From Alphaproteobacteria bacterium (lineage in GTDB: Bacteria > Pseudomonadota > Alphaproteobacteria > SHVW01), in the NCBI GenBank assembly GCA_016869645.1, contig VGDO01000021.1:1-44142 (forward strand): DNA of 44,142 bases, given 5' to 3'. The notes under the pieces were generated by a model, which was not told where the DNA came from, did not search any database, and saw nothing but the letters and a program-made list of their open reading frames with translations. Of the stretch, positions 1 through 12,670 are shown one piece after another (positions within the stretch are counted from its first letter, which is position 1; every line of letters begins with the position of its first letter). A program made the position numbers and the translations under genes.

Positions 1-131
1 CCTCGGTGCGGCCAGCCCTGGTTCTGGTCCAGCCGGAGACGCTAGAGCGAGTTCCCTGAAACGCGAGTCAGGGGGATTCCCACGGGCCGCGAATAATGAT
101 TCCTTGTTTCCTCCTGAGTCGGGAGGACGGG

Positions 132-515
132 ATGGGCAAGCCGTACAGCATGGATTTGCGTGAGCGGGTGGTTTCGGCGATCGAGGGCGGTATGTCGACG
201 CGAGCTGCGGCGGCCCGGTTTTCGATTGGCATTGCAACGGCGGGAGCCTGGGCGCGGCTGAAGCGGGCGACGGGCAGCGTGGCGCCGCCCAAGCAAGGCA
301 AGCCGAAGGGCTCGGTGCTCGATGTGCATGCGGATTTCATTCTGGGCATAATCAAAGAGGCGCCTGACACCACGCTCGATGAGATGGTCGAGCGCTTGCG
401 GGCGGAGCGTGCCGTGACCGTGGTCCGCACGGCGGTCTGGAAGTTTCTCGACCGGCGCGAGCAGACGCACAAAAAAAGACGGCTCACGCCAGCGAGCAGG
501 AGCGCGCCGATGTGA
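132..515 (+). CDS. IS630 transposase, first frame (DNA-binding part)
   Basis: This is the N-terminal part of an IS630-type transposase, 127 residues in the zero frame. It carries the helix-turn-helix typical of the family (DLRERVV near the start, then STRAAAARFSI) that binds the terminal repeats. ATG 132 is chosen because GGGAGG lies 5 bases upstream at 121-126. The family normally encodes about 315-340 residues, and here the frame runs out at 515 without the catalytic domain. A run of seven A residues at 471-477 followed by G is a classic slippery site. A -1 shift there joins this frame to the next, giving a product of about 315 residues. Programmed frameshifting is known in several IS630 members, so this is probably not a broken gene. 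Confidence 0.8.
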   Translation: MGKPYSMDLRERVVSAIEGGMSTRAAAARFSIGIATAGAWARLKRATGSVAPPKQGKPKGSVLDVHADFILGIIKEAPDTTLDEMVERLRAERAVTVVRTAVWKFLDRREQTHKKRRLTPASRSAPM

Positions 516-1078
516 AGGCGGCTCGCGAAGCTTGGTTCGAAGGCCAAGCCGATCTGGATCCCGAACGCCTGATCTTCATCGACGAAAGCGGCCTTTCGAC
601 CAAGATGGCCCGTCTGAGGGGCTGGGCGCCGAAGGGAGAACGCTGTCGGGCCGCGATCCCGCACGGACATTGGAAAACCATCACCTTTGTCGGCGGTCTC
701 AGGCTCGACGGCTTTGTCGCTCCGATGCTTCTTGACGGCCCGATGGATGGAGAATGCTTCCTTGCCTGGGTTGAACAGATGCTGGTGCCGACCTTGCGGC
801 CTGGTGACCTCGTCGTCATGGATAATCTGTCCGCTCACAAGGTCGTCGGCGTCGAGGAAGCCATCACGGCGCGCGGCGCCGAGCTTCTCTATCTCCCGCC
901 CTACAGTCCCGACTTCAATCCCATCGAAAATGCTTTCGCGAAATTCAAAGCCCTTGTCCGAAAAGCCGCCGCCCGAACCTTCGACACCCTCGAAACTGCC
1001 GCCGCCGATGCTCTTCGACAGTTCAACCCTAGCCAATGCGTCAACTTCTTCGCCAACGCAGGATATGACCGGCATTAA
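512..1078 (+). CDS. IS630 transposase, second frame (DDE catalytic domain)
   Basis: This is the catalytic part of the IS630 transposase. The three acidic residues of the DDE triad are recognisable in IFIDESGL, VVMDNLSAHK and NPIENAFAKFK. The DNA strand-transfer chemistry resides here. The reading frame is open well upstream of its first ATG at 512, back through KKTAHASEQ directly after the A-run at 471-477, so it is most likely expressed by -1 frameshifting from the first frame rather than from its own start. The downstream end at 1078 is only 13 bases from the right terminal repeat, as expected for an intact element. Confidence 0.82.
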   Translation: MKAAREAWFEGQADLDPERLIFIDESGLSTKMARLRGWAPKGERCRAAIPHGHWKTITFVGGLRLDGFVAPMLLDGPMDGECFLAWVEQMLVPTLRPGDLVVMDNLSAHKVVGVEEAITARGAELLYLPPYSPDFNPIENAFAKFKALVRKAAARTFDTLETAAADALRQFNPSQCVNFFANAGYDRH

Positions 1079-1093
1079 CGGGAATCTGCTCTA

Positions 1094-1216
1094 GTGCCGC
1101 AAGAGCGATTTGAATTCCTTGCTCTGGAGCTTCGGCCACCGCTGTTCGCGGACCAGGATGCAATTCGAATCGATCTCGTGCGACACCACAATCTCCCCGG
1201 CGCCGATGACGGTGCG
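1094..1216 (-). other. Coding-like open stretch in frame with and beyond the VOC gene stop
   Basis: Reading past the TGA at 1217-1219 in the same frame gives about 40 further sense codons (for example GEIVVSHEIDSNC and LVREQRWPKLQSKEF) up to a TAG formed at the IS target site. Third positions are almost all G or C, like the real genes nearby. There is no credible start codon near its beginning; the first GTG would leave only about 31 residues. It could be the lost C-terminus of the VOC protein (nonsense mutation or sequencing error), or a small gene with an unseen start. I do not recognise the peptide. Confidence 0.3.
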
Positions 1217-2086
1217 TCAGCCTGCCACCAGCTCGATTGCTACATTGAATGCCTGACCCGGCGAGATCCGCAACGAATTTCCATCCTGTTCGAATATTAC
1301 GTTGCGTGCGGTCAACAATGCCGCGCTGCGCTCGACGTCGGCGACCGCGACGCTGAAGCCTGCGAAGTATGGCGACGATGGTGCGTTGGCGATTCGGGTT
1401 CCGCGCAACCGGTCGGACAGACGTTGTGGCGTCATCAGCGCGATACGGCCGGCGCCTGCCGCGACGTGCACCATGCCATCGCCGACGCTCACCGCGTCGG
1501 CGCCCTGCAAACGTGCAAAGAACTCTCCGTAGCGCTGCGGCTCGTCCGCGGCCATGACCACCTCGACGACACCGCGTGCGCCGTTAGCGTGAAGCTGGTA
1601 CTCCGGCTTCCAGAAGTATTGGGGCGCGTGCTGCTGGCAAACGAAGAACACCGATTCCGGCATGCGACGATCGGTCACGAAGGCGAGCGAGAAGGATACG
1701 GTCGCGCTGCTGCCATCGGGCAATCGCGCCTGCCGCGAGAAGTCGAAGGGCGCATAAGTTTCGAGACCGGCGCGGGCAAAGGCCCGCTGGTCGGCGCGGG
1801 CGTCGCTGCTGGCGAGGACCAGCATGGAGAAGCCTTCACGGCGCGCCAGGAAGTCGCGGTTGTAGGCGCCGAAGCCAAAGACGCCCGGGGTCGCCGGCGG
1901 GATCTGCGCGGGCGTGGCGACCGTCAGCAGTTCGAGGAAATTGTCCTGAAACTGGACCAGCGAGTTCGCCGTGCCCCAGGGATGGATGGCGCGCGGCGTG
2001 GTCGTGAAGCCGAACCGCTCATAGCAGGCGCGGGCGCCTTCGAGGTCGCCGACGCAAAGGACGATATGATCGATGGCGCGCGCCAC
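1217..2086 (-). CDS. VOC/glyoxalase-like domain protein
   Basis: This is a 289-residue protein of the vicinal-oxygen-chelate fold, resembling the Glyoxalase_3 (PF13468) group. It opens with AIDHIVLCVGDLEGA, the usual first strand and helix of a VOC module with a potential metal-binding His. A second half containing GVVEVVMAADEP and ISPGQAFNVAIEL makes a paired module. The substrate cannot be told. The start is taken as GTG 2086, 17 bases after the atpC stop, because the open frame upstream lies inside atpC and no ATG is close; there is no clear ribosome site. It is probably the distal gene of the atp operon. The frame continues in coding style beyond its TGA. Confidence 0.7.
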   Translation of the reverse strand: MARAIDHIVLCVGDLEGARACYERFGFTTTPRAIHPWGTANSLVQFQDNFLELLTVATPAQIPPATPGVFGFGAYNRDFLARREGFSMLVLASSDARADQRAFARAGLETYAPFDFSRQARLPDGSSATVSFSLAFVTDRRMPESVFFVCQQHAPQYFWKPEYQLHANGARGVVEVVMAADEPQRYGEFFARLQGADAVSVGDGMVHVAAGAGRIALMTPQRLSDRLRGTRIANAPSSPYFAGFSVAVADVERSAALLTARNVIFEQDGNSLRISPGQAFNVAIELVAG

Positions 2087-2102
2087 GGGCGCAGCCGCGT
2101 CG

Positions 2103-2507
2103 TCAGGCGGTGAGCGCCGCCAGTTTGGCCTCGGCGACCGCGATGGCGGCTTCGGCCGACAGCCGCTCCGCATCGGTCTTTGCCTCGGCCGCATCCTCGC
2201 GCAGGCGCTTGAGGTCGGCCTCGACCTTGCCGCGGTCGATGTCCTTGACGGGCATGGCTTCGTCGGCCAGCACGGTGCAGCGCTCGGGCGTCACCTCTGC
2301 GAAACCGCCGCCGACAAAGATACGCTCGTCGATGGCGCCGTTCTCATAGACGTCGATGACGCCGGGATTGAGCGTCGAGACGAGCGGCGCGTGACCGGGC
2401 AGCACGCCGAAATAGCCCTCGCTGCCGGGCACGACCACCATCTCGACCGCGCGGCTCAACAGCAGCCGCTCGGGCGAGACCAGCTCGAAATCAACCTTGT
2501 CGGCCAT
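2103..2507 (-). CDS. atpC: F1 ATP synthase epsilon subunit
   Basis: This 134-residue epsilon subunit is part of the central stalk of F1 and couples rotation to catalysis while restraining ATP hydrolysis. The N-terminal beta-sandwich is complete, with FELVSPERLL at the start and GYFGVLPGHAPLVS at about residues 32-45, the most conserved segment of the family. The C-terminal helical hairpin (EADLKRLREDAAEAKT onward) is present but Ala-rich, as usual in Alphaproteobacteria. It lies 31 bp after atpD and closes the core atpHAGDC operon. Confidence 0.95.
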   Translation of the reverse strand: MADKVDFELVSPERLLLSRAVEMVVVPGSEGYFGVLPGHAPLVSTLNPGVIDVYENGAIDERIFVGGGFAEVTPERCTVLADEAMPVKDIDRGKVEADLKRLREDAAEAKTDAERLSAEAAIAVAEAKLAALTA

Positions 2508-2538
2508 GTCCCTTGCCTACTCTTCTCCGGTGCGCAGT

Positions 2539-6519
<3,981 letters not shown>

Positions 6520-7074
6520 CTAAGCTACCCCTTTCATCGCCAGCTGCAGTCGCTGCAGCTTGGTCCGAATGGAACTGTCGACCATGCGCGAGCCGACGCG
6601 CACGACCAGCCCGCCGATCAGCGCGGGATCGACCTTGAGGTCGACTGAAATCTTGGCGCCGACCACCTTGCGGAGATTGTCCGTGACGGCCGAGACCTGC
6701 GCGTCGCTCAGCTTGCGTGCCGAGGTGACCTCGGCCGCGATTTCGCCGCGCCGTCCGGCCAACTCGGCCAGATAAGCCTTGATCATCGCGCCCAGCGCAA
6801 ACAGGCGCCGGTTTTGCGCGACGGTGCCGACGAAGCAGCGGGTCAGCTCGTTAGCCTTGGCCAGCACGGCGGTGATCGCCTTGACCTGGTCGGCGCGCGA
6901 CAGCACCGGGCTGCGGATGAGACGCGCCAGGTCGGTTGATTCGCCGATCAGATCGCGCAGCCGACGCAGATCGTCGGCCACTGCATCCAGTGATTTTTCA
7001 GCTTCGGCGAGTTCATAGAGCGCCGCCGCGTAACGCTCGGCAAGTCCGGTCAGACCCGTGGTTTCCGATGCCAC
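6520..7074 (-). CDS. atpH: F1 ATP synthase delta subunit
   Basis: This 184-residue delta subunit (OSCP equivalent) joins the top of F1 to the peripheral stalk. LAERYAAALYELAEAE at the N-terminus is the typical first helix, and the C-terminal block VDPALIGGLVVRVGSRMVDSSI (about 148-170) matches the family signature. It is the first gene of atpHAGDC. The Fo genes atpIBEF are not in the window, as expected for Alphaproteobacteria, where they lie in a separate operon. Confidence 0.96.
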   Translation of the reverse strand: MASETTGLTGLAERYAAALYELAEAEKSLDAVADDLRRLRDLIGESTDLARLIRSPVLSRADQVKAITAVLAKANELTRCFVGTVAQNRRLFALGAMIKAYLAELAGRRGEIAAEVTSARKLSDAQVSAVTDNLRKVVGAKISVDLKVDPALIGGLVVRVGSRMVDSSIRTKLQRLQLAMKGVA

Positions 7075-7360
7075 CTGGGAGCGCCCCCATCGCCCGACAA
7101 CCCGCCCGCGCGGTCACTCGACCGGCCAGCCATTTCATGATCACGCGCAGTGAGCCGCCGGCTCGTTCCCTCACGCCGCCTAACCCTTTGCGACGAAGAG
7201 CTTTTGTAGCCTCAACCATGGCCGCAACACGCGACAAAACGACGCCCGGGCGGAGCCTCCCCACCCCCGACCGGCGGAGTCGTAACATAGTCATTGGTGC
7301 AGCGCAAGATTGCTCGGCCCGACGCAGCGCGACACGACCAAGTTCCGGCCGTAAGCCAGC
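7075..7360 (-). promoter_or_regulatory. Intergenic region upstream of the atp operon, with a possible promoter
   Basis: These 286 bp separate priA from atpH, both on the minus strand. A possible sigma70 promoter reads TTGCGC (7307-7302), a 17-bp spacer, then TACGAC (7284-7279); it is a weak match. A minus-strand open frame starting at 7294 overlaps the atpH start and looks non-coding. I see no strong terminator after priA. Confidence 0.3.
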
Positions 7361-9604
7361 TCACAGGAAGCTGTAGGGGTCGACATCGACCTGGATCCGA
7401 ACGCTGGCCGGGGTCTTGTTGGCGCCGATCCAGGCTCGGACCAGGGCCTGGACATTGACCCGGCGCGGCGCCTTCAGCAGCAGTCGACGGCGATGCTGGC
7501 CGCGCAAGACGGCAAACGGCGCCGGAGCCGGCCCCAGCACCTCGACCTCGTCCGATCGTGGCGCCGTCCGGCCGAGACCACGCGCGGCAGCCTCGACCGC
7601 CTCGACATCGTGGCCGCTGACGATGATGGCGACAAGCCGTCCGAAGGGCGGCATGCCGCGCTCGCGCCGCGCCTCGGCTTCCTCCGCCAGGAAGCGGTCC
7701 CGATTGCCCGATGTCAGAGCGCCGATCACGGGATGTTCGGGCATAAAGGTCTGAAGCAGGACGCGACCGGGATGCGCCGCACGGCCGGCGCGGCCGGCAA
7801 CCTGATGGAGCAGCTGGTAGGTGCGCTCGGCCGCGCGTAGGTCCCCGCCGGCGAGACCCAGGTCGGCATCGACCACCCCGACCAGCGTCAGCATCGGGAA
7901 GTGATGCCCCTTGGCCACCACTTGCGTGCCGATGATGACGTCGACCTCGCGCTCGCGGATCGATCGCATGATCTCCGCCGCCTGGCGCGGACCGGCGATC
8001 GTGTCGCTGGCGAGCACCAGGAATCGCGCATCGGGGAACGCGCCGAGCACCTCCTCGGCGACCCGTTCGATACCCGGGCCGCAGGGCGCCATCGAATCGG
8101 GCGCCGCACAGGACGGGCAATGGCGCGGCACCGGCATGGCGTAGCCGCAGTGGTGGCACTGCAGGCGTCCGGCCAGCCTGTGCTCGACCAGCCACGCCGT
8201 GCAGTGCGGGCATTGCATGCGATGTCCGCAGGCACGGCACAAGGTGAGCGGCGCATAGCCGCGGCGATTGAGAAAGAGCAGCGCCTGCTCGCCGGCCGTC
8301 AGCGCCTGGGAAAGCGCGCCATGCAAGAGCGGAGACAGCCAGCGCCCACGCTCGGGCGGCTGTCGCTTCATGTCGACCACTTCGATTTCGGGCAGCTCGG
8401 CATCGCCGTGCCGATCCGGCAGCTCGAGCCGCGCATAACGGCCGGCCTGAACGTTGACGACGGATTCGAGCGACGGCGTGGCGGAGACCAGGACGGCCGG
8501 AATTCCCGTCAGCTGCGCGCGCACGATTGCCATGTCGCGCGCGTGATAGACGACGCCATCCTCCTGCTTGAAGCCGCCGTCATGTTCCTCGTCGATCACG
8601 ATCAAACCCAGTTCGGCCAAGGGCAGGAACAATGCCGAACGCGCGCCGACCACGACGCGGGCGCGACCTTCGGCGATGGCGCGCCATGTCTTGCGTCGAG
8701 CCGCGCCCGTCAGGTCGGAATGCCACTCGGCGGGACGCGCACCAAAGCGCTGCTCGAACCGCTCGAGCCACTGCGCGGACAAGGCGATTTCGGGCAGCAG
8801 CACCAGCGCCTGCCGGCCGCGACGGAGCGCTTCGGCGATCGCCTCGAAATAGACCTCGGTCTTGCCCGCGCCTGTGACGCCGTCGAGCAGCGTCACCGAG
8901 AATGCATCGGCCAGCCTCGCACGCAGCGAGTCGGCCGCCGTCTGCTGTGCCACCGACAGCGCAGGCGATGGCCGCTGCCAGTCCGGGCCCGCGAAAGGCG
9001 CGCGCGCCGGCAAGGCAACCGGCACGACGGCCCCGGCAGCGATCAGGGCGCTGACAACGCCCGCGCCGACGCCGGCCTCGTGGGCGATCTCACTCGCCCC
9101 CCGCGGCGGGCCATCCGACAAGAGCTCGAGAACGCGCCGGCGTGCCGGCGTCATGCGGATGGCGCACTGGTCGGCGATCATGTCGGGTGTGCCGCCGGCG
9201 CTCGCGTAGGCCAGCCGCGGTGGCAACGGTACGAGCGCAGCCGGCACGCTCATCGCCATGCGCAGCACCGCGCCGGGCGGCGAGACAGTGTAGCTCGCGA
9301 CCCAGTCGACGAGTCGACGGACAGGTTCCGGCATCGACGGGGCATCGAGTCGCTCGATCACCGACTTCAGCTTGGCCGCTTCGACCTCGCCCGTTGCGGG
9401 TCCCCAGACGACTCCGATCACCTCGCGCCGGCCGAGCGGCACGCTGACGAAATCGCCGGCTGCCAGCGACATTCCCGGCGGTGCGAGATAGTCGTACGCG
9501 CCGCCGAGCGGCAAGGGCAGCAGGATTGCCAGGCGCTGCGCCTCGTCCGACCGCGCCGCCGAAGCGTCGCGTGACGGCTCAGAACTGGCGCCTGGAGCGG
9601 TCAT
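7361..9604 (-). CDS. priA: Primosomal protein N' (replication restart helicase)
   Basis: PriA is a superfamily-2 3'-5' DNA helicase that recognises stalled forks and reloads the replisome. The 747-residue protein has the N-terminal DNA-binding domain (about 25-120), Walker [12 protein letters not shown] (about 240-250), the DEEH box in [13 protein letters not shown], and a zinc-binding insertion with paired cysteines (CRACG, CPHC, CHHCG, CPSC). The helicase C-terminal half contains [15 protein letters not shown] and the QVAGRAGR motif. It is full length. It is divergent from the transaldolase gene, separated by 53 bp. Confidence 0.96.
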   Translation of the reverse strand: MTAPGASSEPSRDASAARSDEAQRLAILLPLPLGGAYDYLAPPGMSLAAGDFVSVPLGRREVIGVVWGPATGEVEAAKLKSVIERLDAPSMPEPVRRLVDWVASYTVSPPGAVLRMAMSVPAALVPLPPRLAYASAGGTPDMIADQCAIRMTPARRRVLELLSDGPPRGASEIAHEAGVGAGVVSALIAAGAVVPVALPARAPFAGPDWQRPSPALSVAQQTAADSLRARLADAFSVTLLDGVTGAGKTEVYFEAIAEALRRGRQALVLLPEIALSAQWLERFEQRFGARPAEWHSDLTGAARRKTWRAIAEGRARVVVGARSALFLPLAELGLIVIDEEHDGGFKQEDGVVYHARDMAIVRAQLTGIPAVLVSATPSLESVVNVQAGRYARLELPDRHGDAELPEIEVVDMKRQPPERGRWLSPLLHGALSQALTAGEQALLFLNRRGYAPLTLCRACGHRMQCPHCTAWLVEHRLAGRLQCHHCGYAMPVPRHCPSCAAPDSMAPCGPGIERVAEEVLGAFPDARFLVLASDTIAGPRQAAEIMRSIREREVDVIIGTQVVAKGHHFPMLTLVGVVDADLGLAGGDLRAAERTYQLLHQVAGRAGRAAHPGRVLLQTFMPEHPVIGALTSGNRDRFLAEEAEARRERGMPPFGRLVAIIVSGHDVEAVEAAARGLGRTAPRSDEVEVLGPAPAPFAVLRGQHRRRLLLKAPRRVNVQALVRAWIGANKTPASVRIQVDVDPYSFL

Positions 9605-9657
9605 GGGATAGAGTGGCGGAGGAGTCGATTCGGTCGCAAAATCGAGGTCTGCATGTC

Positions 9658-10317
9658 ATGAAATTCTTCGTCGACACCGCTGAAATCAAGGAGATCGAGG
9701 CGCTTGCGGCGACTGGACTACTCGACGGCGTGACCACCAATCCGTCCCTGGTCGCGAAATCGGGCCGCAAGTTCGTCGACGTGCTGAAGGACATCTGTGC
9801 CGTCGTCAAGGGGCCGGTCAGCGCCGAAGTCACCGCGACCGAGCACAAGACCATGCTGGCCGAAGGCCGCAAGCTTGCCAAGGTGGCGGACAACATCGCG
9901 GTCAAGGTGCCGCTGACGCCGGACGGATTGCGGGCATGCAAGGCGCTCAGCTCCGAAGGCACGATGGTCAATGTCACGCTGTGCTTCTCGGCTGCACAGG
10001 CGATTCTCGCCGCCAAAGCGGGGGCGACCTTCATCTCGCCCTTCGTCGGCAGGCTCGATGACATCGGCAGCGACGGCATGTCGTTGATCGCCGACATCGT
10101 CACCATCTACCGGCAATACGAGGAGTTCGACACCGAAGTGCTGGTTGCTTCCGTGCGCGGCCCGCAACACGTCGTGACTGCGGCCAAGCTCGGGGCGCAC
10201 GTCGCGACGATGCCGCCAACGGTGCTGTGGCAGATGTTCAAGCATCCGCTTACCGACAACGGGCTCGCCGCCTTCCTGGCCGACTGGAAGAAGACCGGCC
10301 AGTCGATCCTCGACTAG
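9658..10317 (+). CDS. tal: Short transaldolase (TalC/FSA family)
   Basis: This 219-residue TIM-barrel class I aldolase belongs to the small transaldolase/fructose-6-phosphate aldolase group. The Schiff-base lysine is Lys83 in IAVKVPLT. Two positions separate true transaldolases from FSA enzymes. The segment [11 protein letters not shown] has Glu where FSA has Gln, and [10 protein letters not shown] has Phe where FSA has Tyr. Both point to transaldolase activity in the non-oxidative pentose phosphate pathway. ATG 9658 gives the canonical [10 protein letters not shown] start and has GAGG upstream. The open frame extends 5' into priA but is not expected to be translated. Confidence 0.93.
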   Translation: MKFFVDTAEIKEIEALAATGLLDGVTTNPSLVAKSGRKFVDVLKDICAVVKGPVSAEVTATEHKTMLAEGRKLAKVADNIAVKVPLTPDGLRACKALSSEGTMVNVTLCFSAAQAILAAKAGATFISPFVGRLDDIGSDGMSLIADIVTIYRQYEEFDTEVLVASVRGPQHVVTAAKLGAHVATMPPTVLWQMFKHPLTDNGLAAFLADWKKTGQSILD

Positions 10318-10326
10318 CGCGATCCG

Positions 10327-11058
10327 ATGGCACGCAACCCCACCGATATCTCCCCGGCTGAGCCGCCCGGTCCGACCGCCCAAGAGGTCGCCGCCTATTT
10401 GCGCGCGCATCCGGATTTCCTCGTCGAGCATCCCGATCTCGTCCAGGTCCTGGCGCCGCCGGCGCGCATGGCGCCCGACGCCGGCCCGCGCAGCGTGGTC
10501 GACATGCAGCAGTTCATGCTCAAGCGGCTGCAAGTTGAGATCGACCGGCTCAAGCGCGATCAGCGCGACCTGGTACAGACCGGGCGAAGCAATCTCGCCA
10601 TCCAGTCGCGCGTTCATGCCGCGTCGCTGGCGCTCCTGAGCGCCACCTCCTTCGAGCATCTCATCCAGACCGTCACCACCGACTTCGCCGTGCTGCTCGA
10701 CGTCGATGTGGTCATGCTCTGCCTGGAGCCGAGCGCGTCGTCTGTTCCCGGCATGCGTGCGGCCGGCGTACAGGTTCTGGCCACGAACGCCGTCGACCGG
10801 CTGATCGGCGAGAATCGGGACGTCATCCTCAGGCCCGACGTGGCCGGTGACCCGGCCATCTTCGGCGCCGCGGCAGGTTTGGTGCGCTCCGACGCCTTCA
10901 TACGTCTGCGCATCAGCGCGAAGGCGCCGTCGGGCCTGCTCGCATTCGGCTCGCGTCGCGTCGGCGCCTTCCACGCCAACCAGGGCACCGAGTTGCTCGG
11001 CTATTTGGCGCGGGTGCTCGAAAGCTGCATCCGCGCATGGCTCGACCTTCCCGCATAG
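10327..11058 (+). CDS. DUF484 family protein
   Basis: This 243-residue member of the DUF484 family has a GAF-like fold; its molecular role is not established. The N-terminus has EVAAYLRAHPDFLVEHPDL (about 19-38), the typical opening motif. A coiled-coil stretch with MLKRLQVEIDRLKRDQRDL (about 61-80) follows, then a GAF-like region. It starts 9 bp after the transaldolase stop and overlaps xerC by 22 bp. The DUF484-xerC pairing is common in Proteobacteria, and the two are probably co-translated. Confidence 0.9.
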   Translation: MARNPTDISPAEPPGPTAQEVAAYLRAHPDFLVEHPDLVQVLAPPARMAPDAGPRSVVDMQQFMLKRLQVEIDRLKRDQRDLVQTGRSNLAIQSRVHAASLALLSATSFEHLIQTVTTDFAVLLDVDVVMLCLEPSASSVPGMRAAGVQVLATNAVDRLIGENRDVILRPDVAGDPAIFGAAAGLVRSDAFIRLRISAKAPSGLLAFGSRRVGAFHANQGTELLGYLARVLESCIRAWLDLPA

Positions 11059-12014
11059 CCGCGTCCGGCGCCCGGACGATCGACGTTCCGGCGCAATCTG
11101 ACGTCGGCAGGGCCGCCGGCGCATGGTTGGCCTGGCTGGCCGACCAGCGCCGTGCATCGCCTCACACGGTGGCCGCCTATCGGCGCGACCTGACAGGCTT
11201 CCTCGCCTTCGTTGCCAAGCACACGGGACAGCAGGCCGATCTGCCCGCGCTCGCCGCATTGGGTCTGACGGAATTTCGCGCCTATCTGGCGCAGCGCGCC
11301 GACGCCGGCGGGGCCAGAACGTCGACGGCGCGCGCACTTTCCGTGCTGCGCGGATTTTTCCGCTTCCTGGAGCGTCGTGGCCTCGCAATCAACACTGCAC
11401 TGGCCGGCATCTCCGGCCTGCGGCTGCCGCGATCGGTGCCGAAAGCGTTGTCCGTCGAGGAAGCGGGCGAGGCGGTCGGAGCGGTCGCGGCACTGGCGGG
11501 CGCGCCATGGCTCGGCCGACGCGACGTCGCGGTGCTCACGCTGCTCTATGGGGCAGGGCTACGCATCGGCGAGGCCATCGGACTGGCGCGCCGCGATCTG
11601 CCGCGCGATCCTGCTGCGCCGCTCGTCATCACCGGCAAGGGTCGCAAGCAGCGCGTGGTACCGCTGCTGGCACCGGTGCGCTCCGCCATCGAATCTTACT
11701 TGTCGCTCTGCCCCTACCAGCTGGGCCCCGATGACCCACTGTTCGTCGGCGCACGCGGCGAGCGGCTCAGCGCGCGAGTCGTGCAGCGACAGATGGAGCG
11801 CCTGCGCGGCTGGCTCGGCCTGCCGGACAGCGCGACGCCGCATGCGCTCAGGCACAGCTTCGCCACCCATCTCCTGGCCGGCGGCGGCGATCTGCGCGCG
11901 ATCCAGGAGCTGCTCGGCCACGCATCCCTATCGACGACGCAACGGTACACCTCCGTCGACGCGGCGCGACTGATGGCCGTTCACGCTGCGGCCCATCCGC
12001 GCGCCAAGACGTGA
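11037..12014 (+). CDS. xerC: Site-specific tyrosine recombinase XerC
   Basis: This 325-residue tyrosine recombinase resolves chromosome dimers with XerD at dif. The N-terminal SAM-like core-binding domain spans about residues 18-110 (DQRRASPHTVAAYRRDL). The catalytic domain shows Arg176 in GAGLRIGEA, Lys in TGKGRKQR, HALRHSFATHLL with the H..R pair, LGHASLSTTQRYT with the second His, and the nucleophile Tyr304. All catalytic residues are intact. The start lies inside the end of the DUF484 gene. Confidence 0.94.
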   Translation: MARPSRIAASGARTIDVPAQSDVGRAAGAWLAWLADQRRASPHTVAAYRRDLTGFLAFVAKHTGQQADLPALAALGLTEFRAYLAQRADAGGARTSTARALSVLRGFFRFLERRGLAINTALAGISGLRLPRSVPKALSVEEAGEAVGAVAALAGAPWLGRRDVAVLTLLYGAGLRIGEAIGLARRDLPRDPAAPLVITGKGRKQRVVPLLAPVRSAIESYLSLCPYQLGPDDPLFVGARGERLSARVVQRQMERLRGWLGLPDSATPHALRHSFATHLLAGGGDLRAIQELLGHASLSTTQRYTSVDAARLMAVHAAAHPRAKT

Positions 12015-12052
12015 CCCGTCAGGCAGATCAACAACGGGACGGCGTCGCCGAG

Positions 12053-12670
12053 ATGGATTTCCTTTTGCACTACGAGATCGTCGTCCGCGACTTCATTGCC
12101 GCACACCACGACTGGGCGGGCCCGATCGCCCTCGGTCTCGCCTTCGGCGAATCGCTGGCGTTCATCGGCATTCTGCTGCCGGCGACCGCGGCCATGGTCT
12201 TCATCGGCGTTCTGATCAGCAAGGGCCTGCTCGACTGGTGGTACATCCTGCTCTGGGCCATTCCCGGTGCGGCGCTCGGCGATTGGGTCAGCTATTGGAT
12301 CGGTCGCAAGTTCGATCGCGCCGTCGGCCGCCTGTGGCCATTCAGCAGCCATCCGGACATGCTCGAGAAAGGCCACACCTTCTTCGAGAAATGGGGTGTG
12401 GCGAGCGTGTTCCTCGGCCGCTTCTTCGGGCCCGTCCGTGCCGTCATCCCGCTGGTCGCTGGCATGATGGACATGCCGCGCGGCCCGTTCCAGCTCGCCA
12501 ACTGGACGTCGGCCGTTATCTGGGCGTTCTATTGGCTGGCTGTCGGCGTGTTCGGCGACCGCCTGTTCAGCTGGATCGCGCAGACCTTCGGACCCTGGAC
12601 CTTGGCTGCCTTAGGTGCCGCGGCGCTGGCGATCGGGCTCGTCGCTTGGCGCTGGCGCCGGCGCAGCTGA
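12053..12670 (+). CDS. DedA family inner-membrane protein
   Basis: This 205-residue polytopic membrane protein belongs to the DedA/SNARE-associated (VTT) family, implicated in lipid-carrier flipping and membrane homeostasis. Conserved features are FGESLAFIGILLPATAAM near the N-terminus, GAALGDWVSYWIGRKF in the middle and FLGRFFGPVRAVIPLVAGM, whose arginines are essential in studied homologues. The C-terminal helix ends in a basic WRWRRRS tail. ATG 12053 gives the usual N-terminus; an in-frame GTG at 12011 overlapping the xerC stop would add 14 residues. The last 60 bp overlap the 3' end of the convergent MFS gene. Confidence 0.88.
   Translation: MDFLLHYEIVVRDFIAAHHDWAGPIALGLAFGESLAFIGILLPATAAMVFIGVLISKGLLDWWYILLWAIPGAALGDWVSYWIGRKFDRAVGRLWPFSSHPDMLEKGHTFFEKWGVASVFLGRFFGPVRAVIPLVAGMMDMPRGPFQLANWTSAVIWAFYWLAVGVFGDRLFSWIAQTFGPWTLAALGAAALAIGLVAWRWRRRS

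Larger units (their letters stand above)
45..1091 (+). mobile_element. IS630-family insertion sequence
   Basis: The ends are an imperfect inverted repeat: the left end beginning GAGCGAGTTCCC (45 onward) matches the reverse complement of the right end, GAGCAGATTCCC (up to 1091). Over the first 15 bases counted from CTAG, 12 match. Each end is flanked by TA (43-44 and 1092-1093), the target duplication expected of IS630/Tc1-like transposition. The element is about 1.05 kb and carries one frameshifted transposase gene. It sits just beyond the 3' side of the minus-strand VOC gene and does not cut a gene that I can recognise. Confidence 0.85.

Noticed and set aside
7013..7294. Minus-strand 93-codon frame between priA and atpH
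   Set aside because: It overlaps the atpH start, is Arg-rich without motifs, and has no convincing ribosome site; the region is more likely the atp promoter.
9718..11388. Minus-strand open frame of 556 codons opposite the transaldolase, DUF484 and xerC genes
   Set aside because: Three well-recognised genes occupy the other strand; the product has shadow-like composition.
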